Positions 54,879-63,856 of a DNA stretch of 64,000 nucleotides are shown here, in pieces. Numbering within the stretch: position 1 is the first letter of the stretch; each line of letters begins with the position of its first letter. The notes beneath the pieces are model-generated. The model was not told where the DNA came from, ran no database searches, and saw only the letters and a program-made list of their open reading frames with translations. A program made the position numbers and the translations under genes. Source of the DNA: JADFWK01 sp035527895 (GTDB lineage Bacteria > Desulfobacterota > DSM-4660 > Desulfatiglandales > B25-G16); NCBI GenBank assembly GCA_035527895.1, contig DATKZQ010000081.1, positions 3,031-67,030 of the forward strand, in the 5' to 3' direction.

Positions 54879-56468
54879 TCAGCCTCGTTGCAGACAGGCC
54901 TGGATGAACCCATAGAACAGTGGAGACGGTTTCTCCATCCGTGAGAGCAGCTCCGGGTGTGCCTGGGTGGCCACGAAATAGTCCCGATCGGGCAGCTCGA
55001 TGAACTCAACGAGCCTGCAGTCGCTGCTCATCCCGGAGAAGACCAAGCCGTGCTCGGTGAGTATCTGGTGGTATGCGGGGCTCACCTCATAACGGTGCCG
55101 GTGCCGCTCGGAGACCGTGAGCGACTGGTAGAGCCTGCTGACCAGGCTACCCTCGGTGAGCACTGCTTCATACGCCCCTAGCCGCATGGTGGCACCCTTC
55201 TCTGTAATACCCTTCTGCTCGGGCAGGATATCGATGACCGGGTGGGGGGTGTGGGGATCGAACTCGGTGCTGTTTGCCCCTTTGAGCTGACAGACATTTC
55301 TGGCATATTCGACTACGGCCAACTGCAACCCCAGGCACAGGCCGAGAAAGGGGATGTTGTCCTCCCGGGCCCGCTTGATGATGCTGATCTTGCCTTCGGT
55401 GCCCCGAGAGCCGAACCCGCCGGGCACGATCACCCCGTCAGACCCATCGAGCACGGCGGTATCGGTGAGATCGGTGGTCTCGATCCACCGGAGGTTGATC
55501 CTTGAGGCCAGGTGTGCCGAACAGTGATGCAACGACTCGATGATGGAGGCATAGGAATCCTCCAGTTTCGTGTACTTCCCGCAGATAGCCACCGTGATCT
55601 CACGGGTGGGGGTGCGGATGTTCTCGATGTACTCCTTCCAGCGTCTGAGGTCAGGGGGTGAGTAGATGCTGAGCTTCTTGTGGATGATCTCGGCCAGTCC
55701 CTCCCGCTCGAACACGACAGGGATCTCATAGATATCGTCCACGTCGAGGGCCGTGATCACGGCATCGGGGCTCACGTCGCAGAACCGGGCGATCTTCTGT
55801 TTGATCTCCGTGGTCAAAAACTCCGAGCACCTGCCGATGATGATATCGGGGAAGATACCCCGTTGCTTGAGCAGGTTGACGCTCTGCTGGGTAGGCTTGG
55901 ACTTCTGCTCGTTGACCCCGTGGGGGATGGGCACATAAGTCAGGTGTATGTAAATGATGTTTTCTTTGCCCACATCCTCCTTCATCTGCCGCATGGCCTC
56001 CAGAAAGAGCTCGTTTTCAATATCACCGACCGTACCGCCGATCTCCACGATCACCAGATCGGCGGCCTCCTCTCCGGCAACCTCGTAAATGTGGTGCTTG
56101 ATAATGTCGGTGACGTGGGGGATGTACTGGACGGTTTTTCCCAGATAATCGCCCCTGCGCTCCTTATCCCTAACCATGTGGAATACCTTGCCCATGGTCA
56201 GGTTCCACTTGGACTTGCACCGGATGCCCAGGAACCGCTCGTAGTGGCCGAAGTCCATATCCACCTCGCCGCCGTCATCGAGCACGAACACCTCTCCGTG
56301 TTCGATGGGGTTCATGGTGCCCGGATCGACGTTGAGGTAGCCGTCACACTTGATGGGGATGATGGTGAGTCTGGATGAGAGCAGGTGCCCGATGGAGGCG
56401 GCGGTAATGCCCTTTCCGAGCCCTGACAGGACCCCGCCGGTTATGACAATATATTTGGTTGTCGACAT
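54879..56468 (-). CDS. pyrG: CTP synthase, archaeal/CPR-like sequence features
   Basis: 529 residues. The N-terminal amidoligase domain has GGVLSGLGKG and the glutaminase domain carries the nucleophile in GLCLGLQ and the His/Glu in AQAHPEL. It converts UTP plus glutamine to CTP. Two features are odd. The region after NVDPGTMNPIEHGEVF reads VLDDGGEVDMDFGHYERFL, which I associate with archaeal and candidate-phylum enzymes rather than proteobacterial ones. The gene is also visibly richer in GC (about 57-62 % in sampled lines versus about 50 % in neighbours), with G/C-biased third positions. There is no ribosome-binding site close to the ATG. Horizontal acquisition is likely but unproven. Confidence 0.95.
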   Translation of the reverse strand: MSTTKYIVITGGVLSGLGKGITAASIGHLLSSRLTIIPIKCDGYLNVDPGTMNPIEHGEVFVLDDGGEVDMDFGHYERFLGIRCKSKWNLTMGKVFHMVRDKERRGDYLGKTVQYIPHVTDIIKHHIYEVAGEEAADLVIVEIGGTVGDIENELFLEAMRQMKEDVGKENIIYIHLTYVPIPHGVNEQKSKPTQQSVNLLKQRGIFPDIIIGRCSEFLTTEIKQKIARFCDVSPDAVITALDVDDIYEIPVVFEREGLAEIIHKKLSIYSPPDLRRWKEYIENIRTPTREITVAICGKYTKLEDSYASIIESLHHCSAHLASRINLRWIETTDLTDTAVLDGSDGVIVPGGFGSRGTEGKISIIKRAREDNIPFLGLCLGLQLAVVEYARNVCQLKGANSTEFDPHTPHPVIDILPEQKGITEKGATMRLGAYEAVLTEGSLVSRLYQSLTVSERHRHRYEVSPAYHQILTEHGLVFSGMSSDCRLVEFIELPDRDYFVATQAHPELLSRMEKPSPLFYGFIQACLQRG

Positions 56469-56525
56469 GTTACGTGGTGACCAACACTAACCGAACGCCT
56501 ATTGGTATCGGGGGCGCCGGCCAAG

Positions 56526-56543
56526 GGAAAAGGGCACTGCCCT
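56526..56543 (-). terminator. Possible terminator after glnA
   Basis: AGGGC and GCCCT form a five-pair stem with a three-base loop, followed on the minus strand by TTT. It lies between the glnA stop and the pyrG start. Weak. Confidence 0.3.
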
Positions 56544-56656
56544 CGCTTTTCGGAAAAAGCCTTTCCTTTAGATAACACTGATGAGTCTCCGGGTTCATGC
56601 CGAAGAACGTACTATGGGCTATCTCATCCACCTTTGGCCCTCAGCCCCCTTTTCCT

Positions 56657-57985
56657 CTAAAGGATCGGCAGATATTTTTCGATCTCATACTGGCTAACGT
56701 GAACACGGTATCGATCCCATTCGATCTTCTTGTTTGCTATAAATTTATTGAAGATGTGATCACCGAGTGTCTCACGGACGAGCTCACTCTTTTCCACCTC
56801 CTGAAGCGCTTCAAAGAGATTACCGGGCAGAGAGGTGATACCGGCAGCCTCCCGTGCTGCTTCATCCATCTCGTAAATATCCTCTTCTATGGGTTCCGGC
56901 AGCGTGTAGTTTTCCTCAATGCCTTTGAGCCCCGCTGCAAGCATAACCGCAAAGGCCAGGTAGGGATTGCAGGCCGGGTCAGGCGATCTGAACTCAATCC
57001 TTGTCGCCTTTTCCTTTCCCGGTTTGTACATGGGAACCCTGACCATGGCAGATCGGTTACGCCTGGCCCAGGAAATATAGACTGGGGCCTCGTACCCGGG
57101 AACGAGCCGTTTATAGGAGTTTACCCACTGATTGGTTACGGCCGTGATCTCTCGCGCATGCCTCATGATGCCGGCAATGTAAGGCCTTGCCATTGATGAG
57201 AGATGGTAGGGGTCTTGGCTATCATAGAAGGCATTGGTGTCCCCCTTGAACAAGGATTGGTGGACATGCATGCCGCTTCCGTTTTCACCGAAGATGGGTT
57301 TGGGCATAAAGGTCGCGTAGCAGCCCTTTCCCAAGGCTATCTCCTTTACCGCTATTCGGTAGGTCATGGTCTTATCGGCCATAGCAAGGGCCTCATCGTA
57401 CTTGAGGTCAATCTCATGTTGGCTCGGGGCAACCTCATGGTGGCTGTATTCCACCCCGATCCCCATATCCTGGAGTGCAAAGATTATTTCCCTCCGCAAA
57501 TCACTGCCCTTATCCAGGGGCCTGGTGTCGAAATATCCCCCCTTATCAATAGGCTTCGGGCTGTCCTGATCTTCAAAGCAGAAGAACTCCAGCTCAGGCC
57601 CCATGTATGCCGTAAGACCCCTTTCGGCTAGCTTTTTTGTCATTCTCTTCAAGACATACCGGGGGTCTCCTTCATAATGGCTTCCGTCTGGTTGGAGGAT
57701 ATCGCACACCATTCTCGCCACCGGCCTGTCATTGGGTCGCCAGGGAAGGAACTCAAAGGTGGCGGGATCGGGCATGGCGATCATGTCGCTCTCCTCGATC
57801 CTGGCAAATCCCTCTATGGAAGACCCGTCGAAGCCCATTCCCTCTTCCAATCCGTCCTCGAGCTCTGAAGGTGTCACGGCAAAACTCTTCAAAATACCCA
57901 AAACATCCGTAAACCAGAACTGTATGAAGCTGACGTTTTTCTCTTTAACCAGTTTGACAACATCCTCTTTGCTTTTGCAAAGCAT
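56657..57985 (-). CDS. glnA: Glutamine synthetase type I
   Basis: 442 residues, the length of the GSI-alpha form. FDGSSIEGFARIEESD, PMPDPATFEF-like metal region, NGSGMHVHQS (ATP/metal) and ARRNRSAMVRVP (substrate Arg) are conserved. The C-terminus ends soon after the conserved core; by length it resembles the form not controlled by adenylylation, though I did not locate that Tyr site with confidence. It makes glutamine, the nitrogen donor used by neighbouring pyrG and by GatCAB. A truncated paralogue lies at 63.3-63.9 kb. Confidence 0.95.
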   Translation of the reverse strand: MLCKSKEDVVKLVKEKNVSFIQFWFTDVLGILKSFAVTPSELEDGLEEGMGFDGSSIEGFARIEESDMIAMPDPATFEFLPWRPNDRPVARMVCDILQPDGSHYEGDPRYVLKRMTKKLAERGLTAYMGPELEFFCFEDQDSPKPIDKGGYFDTRPLDKGSDLRREIIFALQDMGIGVEYSHHEVAPSQHEIDLKYDEALAMADKTMTYRIAVKEIALGKGCYATFMPKPIFGENGSGMHVHQSLFKGDTNAFYDSQDPYHLSSMARPYIAGIMRHAREITAVTNQWVNSYKRLVPGYEAPVYISWARRNRSAMVRVPMYKPGKEKATRIEFRSPDPACNPYLAFAVMLAAGLKGIEENYTLPEPIEEDIYEMDEAAREAAGITSLPGNLFEALQEVEKSELVRETLGDHIFNKFIANKKIEWDRYRVHVSQYEIEKYLPIL

Positions 57986-58123
57986 TTCTCTCTCCGTTTC
58001 CTGATGCGGTTAATAGCAACAGCCACATCGGCCTTGTTTTCCAGTAGGGCGGCAAGGCTCGATGCCACTTGCCCTATATGCACCTATCATATGAGAGCCC
58101 CCCTAGTAAAGCTTTTTGATGAA

Positions 58124-59590
58124 TCATCCTGCAGGCTTTGATCCCAGCCTTTTTCGTATCAAATCCCTCACTATCTTGGGATGAGCACGACCGTCGGTTT
58201 TTTTCATCACCTGGCCTATGAGAAAGCCGACCGGTTTCGTCATGCCCTGCGCTATTTGGCTTGCGGCGAAAGGGTGCTCTGCCATCACTTCGGCCACTGC
58301 CTTTCCCAGGACCGCAGTATCGTCAATCAGCTTCAAGCCCCTTTTCACAATAATGGATTCGGGGCTAGCGCCGGTTTCAAACATCTCCTCCAGTACGGCT
58401 CTCCCCATTTTATCGCTAATCTCACCCTGAGCGATCCTGTTTATGAGGTCCGAAAAGTCTCTCGGGCTAACCGAACACTCATGCATAGGGGTGGAGGCTT
58501 GATTGAGCAATTTGAATAACTCTTTGATGATCCATTGGCTCAACTTCTTTCTGTCCTTGCAATGATCAGCGCAATCGGCAAAGAAATTCGCGATATTTTT
58601 GTCCCTCGCCAGAATGAGCGCATCATTAGGGGAAACCCCAAACTTGTCGATGAGCCGATTCACCTTCTGCTCGGGCAGTTCTGGCGTATTGTTTTTAACG
58701 TTTTCGGCAAATGCCCTGTCAATCTCGATTTCGACGAGATCAGGATCTGGAAAGTATCGGTAATCAGGTGCATCTTCTTTTGTCCGCATGGGCACCGTTA
58801 CCCTCTTTTCCTCATCGAATAGCCGTGTCTCTTGGAAGACGTGACCCCCGGATTGAACGAGCTCCAATTGTCTTTTGATCTCATGGCTCAATGCATCGAC
58901 AACTGACTTAAAAGAGGCCAGGTTTTTTATCTCGGTTCGATTACCAAAGGGTTGAGACCCCTTGGGGCGAAGGGATATATTGACGTCACAGCGAAATTGC
59001 CCCCTCTCTATGATGCAATCGCTGACATCAATATACTGTAATGTTTGTCTCAACGTCTCAAGATAGGCTTGAGCTTCCCGCGTCGAGCGGAGCGGGTTAC
59101 GGGTATGATCGGCGACGATTTCAATAAGCGGTATCCCAGACCGGTTATAATCCACCAGGCTATAATCTGATTTCTCAAAGGAGTCCGCGGAGTGCACCAA
59201 TTTGCCTGCATCTTCTTCAAGGTGAATGCGCCTGATTCCCACGGCGTAGGGCTGTCCGTCATCACTCATTATTTCCAGGTACCCATTTTCACACAAGGGG
59301 CGCTCGTATTGTGAAATCTGATAACCCTTGGGCAAATCGGGATAAAAATAGTTCTTTCGGGCGAAGCGAGACGTGGCGTTGATGGTGCAATGCAGGGCCT
59401 TCCCGGCCATGACACAGAGTTCAACAGCTTTTTTGCTTAAGACAGGAAGTGAGCCTGGTTGCCCCGTGCATACCGGGCAAACCTGAGCATTCGGCGGCGC
59501 CCCATATTCCGTGGCACAGGCGCAGAATAGCTTTGTTTTTGTCTTTAGTTCGACGTGTATTTCAAAACAGATAATCGTATCGTATTCCAC
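58124..59590 (-). CDS. gatB: Asp-tRNA(Asn)/Glu-tRNA(Gln) amidotransferase subunit B
   Basis: 488 residues. N-terminal kinase-like cradle domain with the zinc-binding cysteines CAC...CPVCTGQPGSLPV (~23-50), FARKNYFYPDLPKGYQISQY, and the C-terminal YqeY/tail domain with GFLIGQVMKKTDGRAHP. It recognises and activates the misacylated tRNA. Its start abuts the gatA stop. Confidence 0.96.
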   Translation of the reverse strand: MEYDTIICFEIHVELKTKTKLFCACATEYGAPPNAQVCPVCTGQPGSLPVLSKKAVELCVMAGKALHCTINATSRFARKNYFYPDLPKGYQISQYERPLCENGYLEIMSDDGQPYAVGIRRIHLEEDAGKLVHSADSFEKSDYSLVDYNRSGIPLIEIVADHTRNPLRSTREAQAYLETLRQTLQYIDVSDCIIERGQFRCDVNISLRPKGSQPFGNRTEIKNLASFKSVVDALSHEIKRQLELVQSGGHVFQETRLFDEEKRVTVPMRTKEDAPDYRYFPDPDLVEIEIDRAFAENVKNNTPELPEQKVNRLIDKFGVSPNDALILARDKNIANFFADCADHCKDRKKLSQWIIKELFKLLNQASTPMHECSVSPRDFSDLINRIAQGEISDKMGRAVLEEMFETGASPESIIVKRGLKLIDDTAVLGKAVAEVMAEHPFAASQIAQGMTKPVGFLIGQVMKKTDGRAHPKIVRDLIRKRLGSKPAG

Positions 59591-61033
59591 TTACGCGTTC
59601 CCTGTGATCTGTTCATAAGCATGTCCCACCCGGACGAGCATCTCTTCGTCGAAGGGCTTTCCGATGATCTGCAAACCGACGGGAAGCCCCCCAACTTCTC
59701 CGCACTTCACAGTCATTGCGGGCAACCCAGAGAGGTTCGCCGACGCGGTGTAGATGTCCACAAGATACATCTGCAAGGGCTCGGCGATCCTTTCGCCGAA
59801 CAGAAAGGGTAAACAGGGCGATACCGGGGTAATAATGCAGTTCACTTTTTCAAATGCCTTGTCGAAATCCCTCTTGACAAGGGCTCTCGCCTGCTGGGCC
59901 TTGGTGTAATAGGCGTCATAGTAACCTGCGGAGAGGGCATAGGTCCCCAGCATGATCCGCCTCTTGACCTCGCTTCCGAAACCTTCGCTTCTGGTCGCCT
60001 CGTACATAGCAGCCGCATCATTAGTTCCATCTTTTGACCGGAAACCATATCGTACGCCGTCATACCGCGCAAGGTTGCTGCTTGCCTCGGCAGTGGCGAT
60101 GAGGTAGTAGGAGCTGATGGCATACTTCGTGTGCGGCAGTGAAATATCGATGACCTCGGCCCCGTTTCCGTTTAGCATGGTGAGAGCCCGGTTAATGTGA
60201 TCCTTTATCTCCATATCCAAGCCCTCCACAAAATACTCCTTCGGTAGACCTATTCTTATGCCTCGAACACCCTTGTTTAAGCAGCCTAGATAATTGGAGT
60301 TTCTTGCATCGACAGAGGTGGTGTCCAGGGTGTCATGCCCGCTGATGACATTGAGCAACATGGCACAATCCCGCACCGTTCGAGCGAGGGGGCCAATCTG
60401 ATCTAATGAAGATGCGTAAGAGATTAATCCATACCGGGAAACCCTGCCATATGTCGGTTTTAACCCAACCACACCACAATAAGCGGCAGGGAGACGGACA
60501 GAGCCGCCCGTATCGGATCCTATGGCCAAGATCGATTCCCCTGCGGCCACGGCAGCTGCTGAACCCCCGCTGGAACCCCCCGGCACATACTCAGGATTTC
60601 TCGGGTTACGGGTGGGCCCAAAGGCGCTGTTTTCGGTGGACGAGCCCATAGCGAATTCGTCCATATTTGTTTTTCCTATCAATACAGCGCCGTTCTGTAA
60701 AACCTTCCTTACCGCCGTGGCATCATAGGGCGGGATATAGTTGTATAAGATGTTTGACCCGCAGGTCGTTCTTATCCCTTGTGTGCACAGGTTGTCCTTA
60801 ACCGCGATTGGTATCCCGTTCAGCAGAGAGGCCTTCTTGTTTTTTCTGAACCTGGTATCCGCGTGCTCGGCCTGTTTCAGGGCTATCTCACGGGTCGTGG
60901 TAATAAAGGCATTGATAGTATCCTCTTTTTCATCAATCCTCTTGAAGACCGACTCGGTGATCTCCCTTGAGCTGGCCTCTCCCTTTCTGAGCATTTCGGC
61001 TAGCTCATGGGCGCTATGATCGCACAACTCCAT
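59591..61033 (-). CDS. gatA: Asp-tRNA(Asn)/Glu-tRNA(Gln) amidotransferase subunit A
   Basis: 480 residues, amidase-signature family. The Ser-cisSer-Lys triad is visible: Lys in IPIAVKDNL (~residue 79), the GGSSGGSAAAVAAG stretch, and the nucleophile Ser in GSDTGGSVRLPAAYCG (~175). Releases ammonia from glutamine for transamidation. Two bases from the end of the aspS-gatC fusion and contiguous with gatB. Confidence 0.96.
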   Translation of the reverse strand: MELCDHSAHELAEMLRKGEASSREITESVFKRIDEKEDTINAFITTTREIALKQAEHADTRFRKNKKASLLNGIPIAVKDNLCTQGIRTTCGSNILYNYIPPYDATAVRKVLQNGAVLIGKTNMDEFAMGSSTENSAFGPTRNPRNPEYVPGGSSGGSAAAVAAGESILAIGSDTGGSVRLPAAYCGVVGLKPTYGRVSRYGLISYASSLDQIGPLARTVRDCAMLLNVISGHDTLDTTSVDARNSNYLGCLNKGVRGIRIGLPKEYFVEGLDMEIKDHINRALTMLNGNGAEVIDISLPHTKYAISSYYLIATAEASSNLARYDGVRYGFRSKDGTNDAAAMYEATRSEGFGSEVKRRIMLGTYALSAGYYDAYYTKAQQARALVKRDFDKAFEKVNCIITPVSPCLPFLFGERIAEPLQMYLVDIYTASANLSGLPAMTVKCGEVGGLPVGLQIIGKPFDEEMLVRVGHAYEQITGNA

Positions 61034-61035
61034 CG

Positions 61036-63204
61036 TTATCCTTCCAAAATCCTCGGGACCCTATAATAGCCCCGTTCTTTCTTGGGTGCGTTTGACAGTA
61101 TGGATTTCGCGTTTTTGGGTCTTCCAGGGGTATCCTCGCGCCACACATTTTTCACCGCCAAGACATGGCTCATTGGCAGGGTTTCTTCGGTGTCCAATTC
61201 TTTGAGCGTCTCCATATATTCCAGTATGGAATTCAGGTCTTTTTGGTACGCTGTAGCCTCGGAAACAGAAAGCCTTAACCGAGCGAGTTTTGCGACATGC
61301 CTGACCTCTGCTATGGAAATTCTCTCGAAGCACCCTGGACCAAAGGCCTCGATTTCGGGCTGCGCCAATCTTCCCCAGTCTTCGGGGGGTCTCCCTGTGT
61401 CATGCCCTACTTGTAGCCCCAACTCTGCGAGCTGTGATGTATCTGGCCGGGACGGGGCCCCCGTCAGCGGACAGAAAGCGCTCCGGTTTTTGGGGAAGGC
61501 GATGACTTCTCGAATGGACGGTGCTTTCAAAATCATTGCAATAGCCCTATCGATACCAAGCGCGAGCCCGCCGTGAGGGGGAGCACCGAACTCCAAGGCC
61601 TTGAGAAAGAAACCGAATTTGCTCTCCAGCTCGTGCTGACTCAACCCGAGAGACTGAAAGATTTTTCTTTGAATATCGGCCCGGTGAATACGAATGCTCC
61701 CGCCACCCAATTCCTCGCCGTTTATTACGAGATCGTAGGCCCTGGAATTGAGCCCGAGCAACTCATCCTTGCGCGCCGGATCGAAATCGGTTCGCACCGG
61801 CATGGTGAAAGGATGGTGTTGAGGACTTAGCTTCCCGTCCTTGAGCTCAAACAAGGGAAAGTCGGTTACCCATACAGGGCAACACCTTTCTTCAGGGATC
61901 AGCCCTAACCCGTCCGCCACGTAAAACCGGAGTCCGCACAGGACCTTGTTTACCAGAGCCAGGGAGCTATCGGCAATCATCATGATGACATCCCCTTCTT
62001 CGGCGCAGAACCGCCGAACGATCTCGTGTTGCTCGCCTTGGCTGAAGAATTGTACGATATTAGACTCAAGCCTTCCCCCAACAACCTTCATCCAACTCAT
62101 CCCCTGGGCCCCAAGAGACGGGGCTATCTTCAAAGAATACTCATTCTGAAGGACATTCTTGCTGAGCGCCGCAGCCTGCCCCTTGACGCAGAAACCCTTA
62201 ACGCACCCACCATTCTTGATAATCTGGCGAAAAATAGTATAACGAGTGTCCCGCACAATGTCTGTAATATCTCCAAAAGCCATTTTGAAACGCAGATCGG
62301 GGCGATCGGTTCCATACCGGTCCATAGCGTCCTGGTAAGTCATCTTGGGGAATGGCCTCGGAAGGTCAATACCTCCTGAGGCAAACATCCTCACCGTCAA
62401 TTCCTCGACGATTTCATAAATGAATTCCTCGTCAATGAAGGAGGCCTCCAGATCGAGTTGGGTGAATTCCGGCTGGCGATTAGGCCGCAAATCTTCATCG
62501 CGAAAACACCGGGCTATCTGAAAATAGCGATCCACCCCGCTCATCATAAGGAGCTGCTTAAAAAGCTGGGGTGACTGTGGCAGGGCGTAAAATCTGCCCT
62601 GATGTAACCGACTGGGCACCAGAAAATCCCTGGCCCCCTCCGGCGTGCTCTGGGTGAGCAATGGAGTTTCGACCTCTATGAAGTTGAGTTCGTGAAGGTA
62701 ATCCCTAATACATTTGATAACGTCGTATCGCTTGGAAAGGAGACGTTGCATTGAAGGGCGGCGAAGATCGAGATAGCGGTATTGGAGCCTCAGTTCTTCG
62801 TCAACATTCCCAGGGTTTTTTGCGATTTCCTCCCCGAAAACCATTGCCTTCTCAGAGAGCTGAAACGGCAAGCTTGTCGAGCCGGAGAGTATTGTCATCT
62901 CTTCAGCAAACACCTCTACATTCCCGGTCTTCAAATATGGATTTTCCGTGCCCCTCTCTCTAATAGTGACTTTACCCGCAACTTGAATGATATATTCTTC
63001 CCGTAACTTCCCAGCCTCATCATAGCTTTCCCATCCAATATCGGGGTCAAAGACAACTTGTACAATACCGCTGGTATCCCTGAGGTGAACAAAGAGCAGA
63101 TGTCCATGGTCCCGAATTGCATCAACCCAGCCCATGAGCAACAGAGTTTCGCCGGCATGGGAATGAGTTATCTCCCCGCAATAAGATCTTTGTCTCCACT
63201 TCAT
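61036..63204 (-). CDS. aspS-gatC: Aspartyl-tRNA synthetase fused to amidotransferase subunit C (AspRS-GatC)
   Basis: 722 residues in one uninterrupted frame. Residues 1 to about 600 are a complete bacterial AspRS: anticodon-binding OB fold, class II motif 2 (FRDEDLRPNRQPEFTQLDLE), the GAD insertion, and motif 3 (GLALGIDRAIAMI), ending in the usual CPLTGAPSRPDTSQLAELGL. A linker of about 25 residues follows. Residues about 629-722 are a complete GatC: ISIAEVRHVAKLARLRLSVS, ELDTEETLPMSHVLAVKNVW and ERGYYRVPRILEG. His33 in IRDHG is the residue associated with non-discriminating AspRS. Directly upstream of gatA and gatB. Confidence 0.95.
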   Translation of the reverse strand: MKWRQRSYCGEITHSHAGETLLLMGWVDAIRDHGHLLFVHLRDTSGIVQVVFDPDIGWESYDEAGKLREEYIIQVAGKVTIRERGTENPYLKTGNVEVFAEEMTILSGSTSLPFQLSEKAMVFGEEIAKNPGNVDEELRLQYRYLDLRRPSMQRLLSKRYDVIKCIRDYLHELNFIEVETPLLTQSTPEGARDFLVPSRLHQGRFYALPQSPQLFKQLLMMSGVDRYFQIARCFRDEDLRPNRQPEFTQLDLEASFIDEEFIYEIVEELTVRMFASGGIDLPRPFPKMTYQDAMDRYGTDRPDLRFKMAFGDITDIVRDTRYTIFRQIIKNGGCVKGFCVKGQAAALSKNVLQNEYSLKIAPSLGAQGMSWMKVVGGRLESNIVQFFSQGEQHEIVRRFCAEEGDVIMMIADSSLALVNKVLCGLRFYVADGLGLIPEERCCPVWVTDFPLFELKDGKLSPQHHPFTMPVRTDFDPARKDELLGLNSRAYDLVINGEELGGGSIRIHRADIQRKIFQSLGLSQHELESKFGFFLKALEFGAPPHGGLALGIDRAIAMILKAPSIREVIAFPKNRSAFCPLTGAPSRPDTSQLAELGLQVGHDTGRPPEDWGRLAQPEIEAFGPGCFERISIAEVRHVAKLARLRLSVSEATAYQKDLNSILEYMETLKELDTEETLPMSHVLAVKNVWREDTPGRPKNAKSILSNAPKKERGYYRVPRILEG

Positions 63205-63346
63205 AAAAAAGGACCTTTGTTCTTAAAAAGAAATAGGTCTCTCTCCGTCCCTTAAGCCTTGATCCACCCGGTTTGGGCTTGCCAATATGATCTATCGGGG
63301 CTTGCCAATACCTCTTGATATTTTATCCTTCAAGCTTTTCAACTTC

Positions 63347-63856
63347 TTACAAGATTGGGAGATATTTTTCGATCTCATACTTGCTCACATGAGTCCGATA
63401 CCGATCCCATTCGATCTTTTTGTTCGCAATGAACTTGCTGAAGATGTGATCACCCAGGGTCTCCCGCACCAGATCACTTCTTTCCACCTCCTGAATCGCC
63501 TCAAAGAGGTTGCCGGGCAAAGACTCGATACCGGCCCTTTTCCGTGCCGCCTCATCCATCTCGTAGATGTCTTCCTCTATGGGGTCCGGAAAGGGGTAGT
63601 TTTCATCAATTCCCTTTAGTCCTGCAGCCAGCATAACCGCAAAGGCCAGGTAGGGATTACACGCCGGGTCAGGCGACCTGAACTCAATCCTTGTAGCCTG
63701 CTCCTTTCCCGGTTTGTACATGGGAACCCTTACCATTGCCGAGCGATTTCTCCTGGCCCAGGAAATATAAACAGGCGCCTCATAACCGGGAACCAACCTC
63801 TTGTAGGAGTTCACCCACTGGTTGGTTACCGCGGCCATCTCTCGGGCGTGTCTCAT
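63347..63856 (-). pseudogene. Truncated glutamine synthetase paralogue (C-terminal fragment)
   Basis: 169 residues matching the last 169 of the complete GlnA at 56.7 kb with 16 differences by eye (about 90 % identity), mostly conservative. Similarity stops at GIM just before the Met used here as start; the upstream sequence is unrelated and no ribosome-binding site is evident. The N-terminal beta-grasp and most active-site residues are missing, so it cannot be an active synthetase. It may be a gene remnant or the product of a rearrangement or assembly join. Confidence 0.8.

Noticed and set aside
58051..58075. Sigma-54-like promoter upstream of glnA (TGGCAT and TTGC)
   Set aside because: The GG and GC elements are separated by 11 rather than 10 bases and the -24 element has a mismatch.
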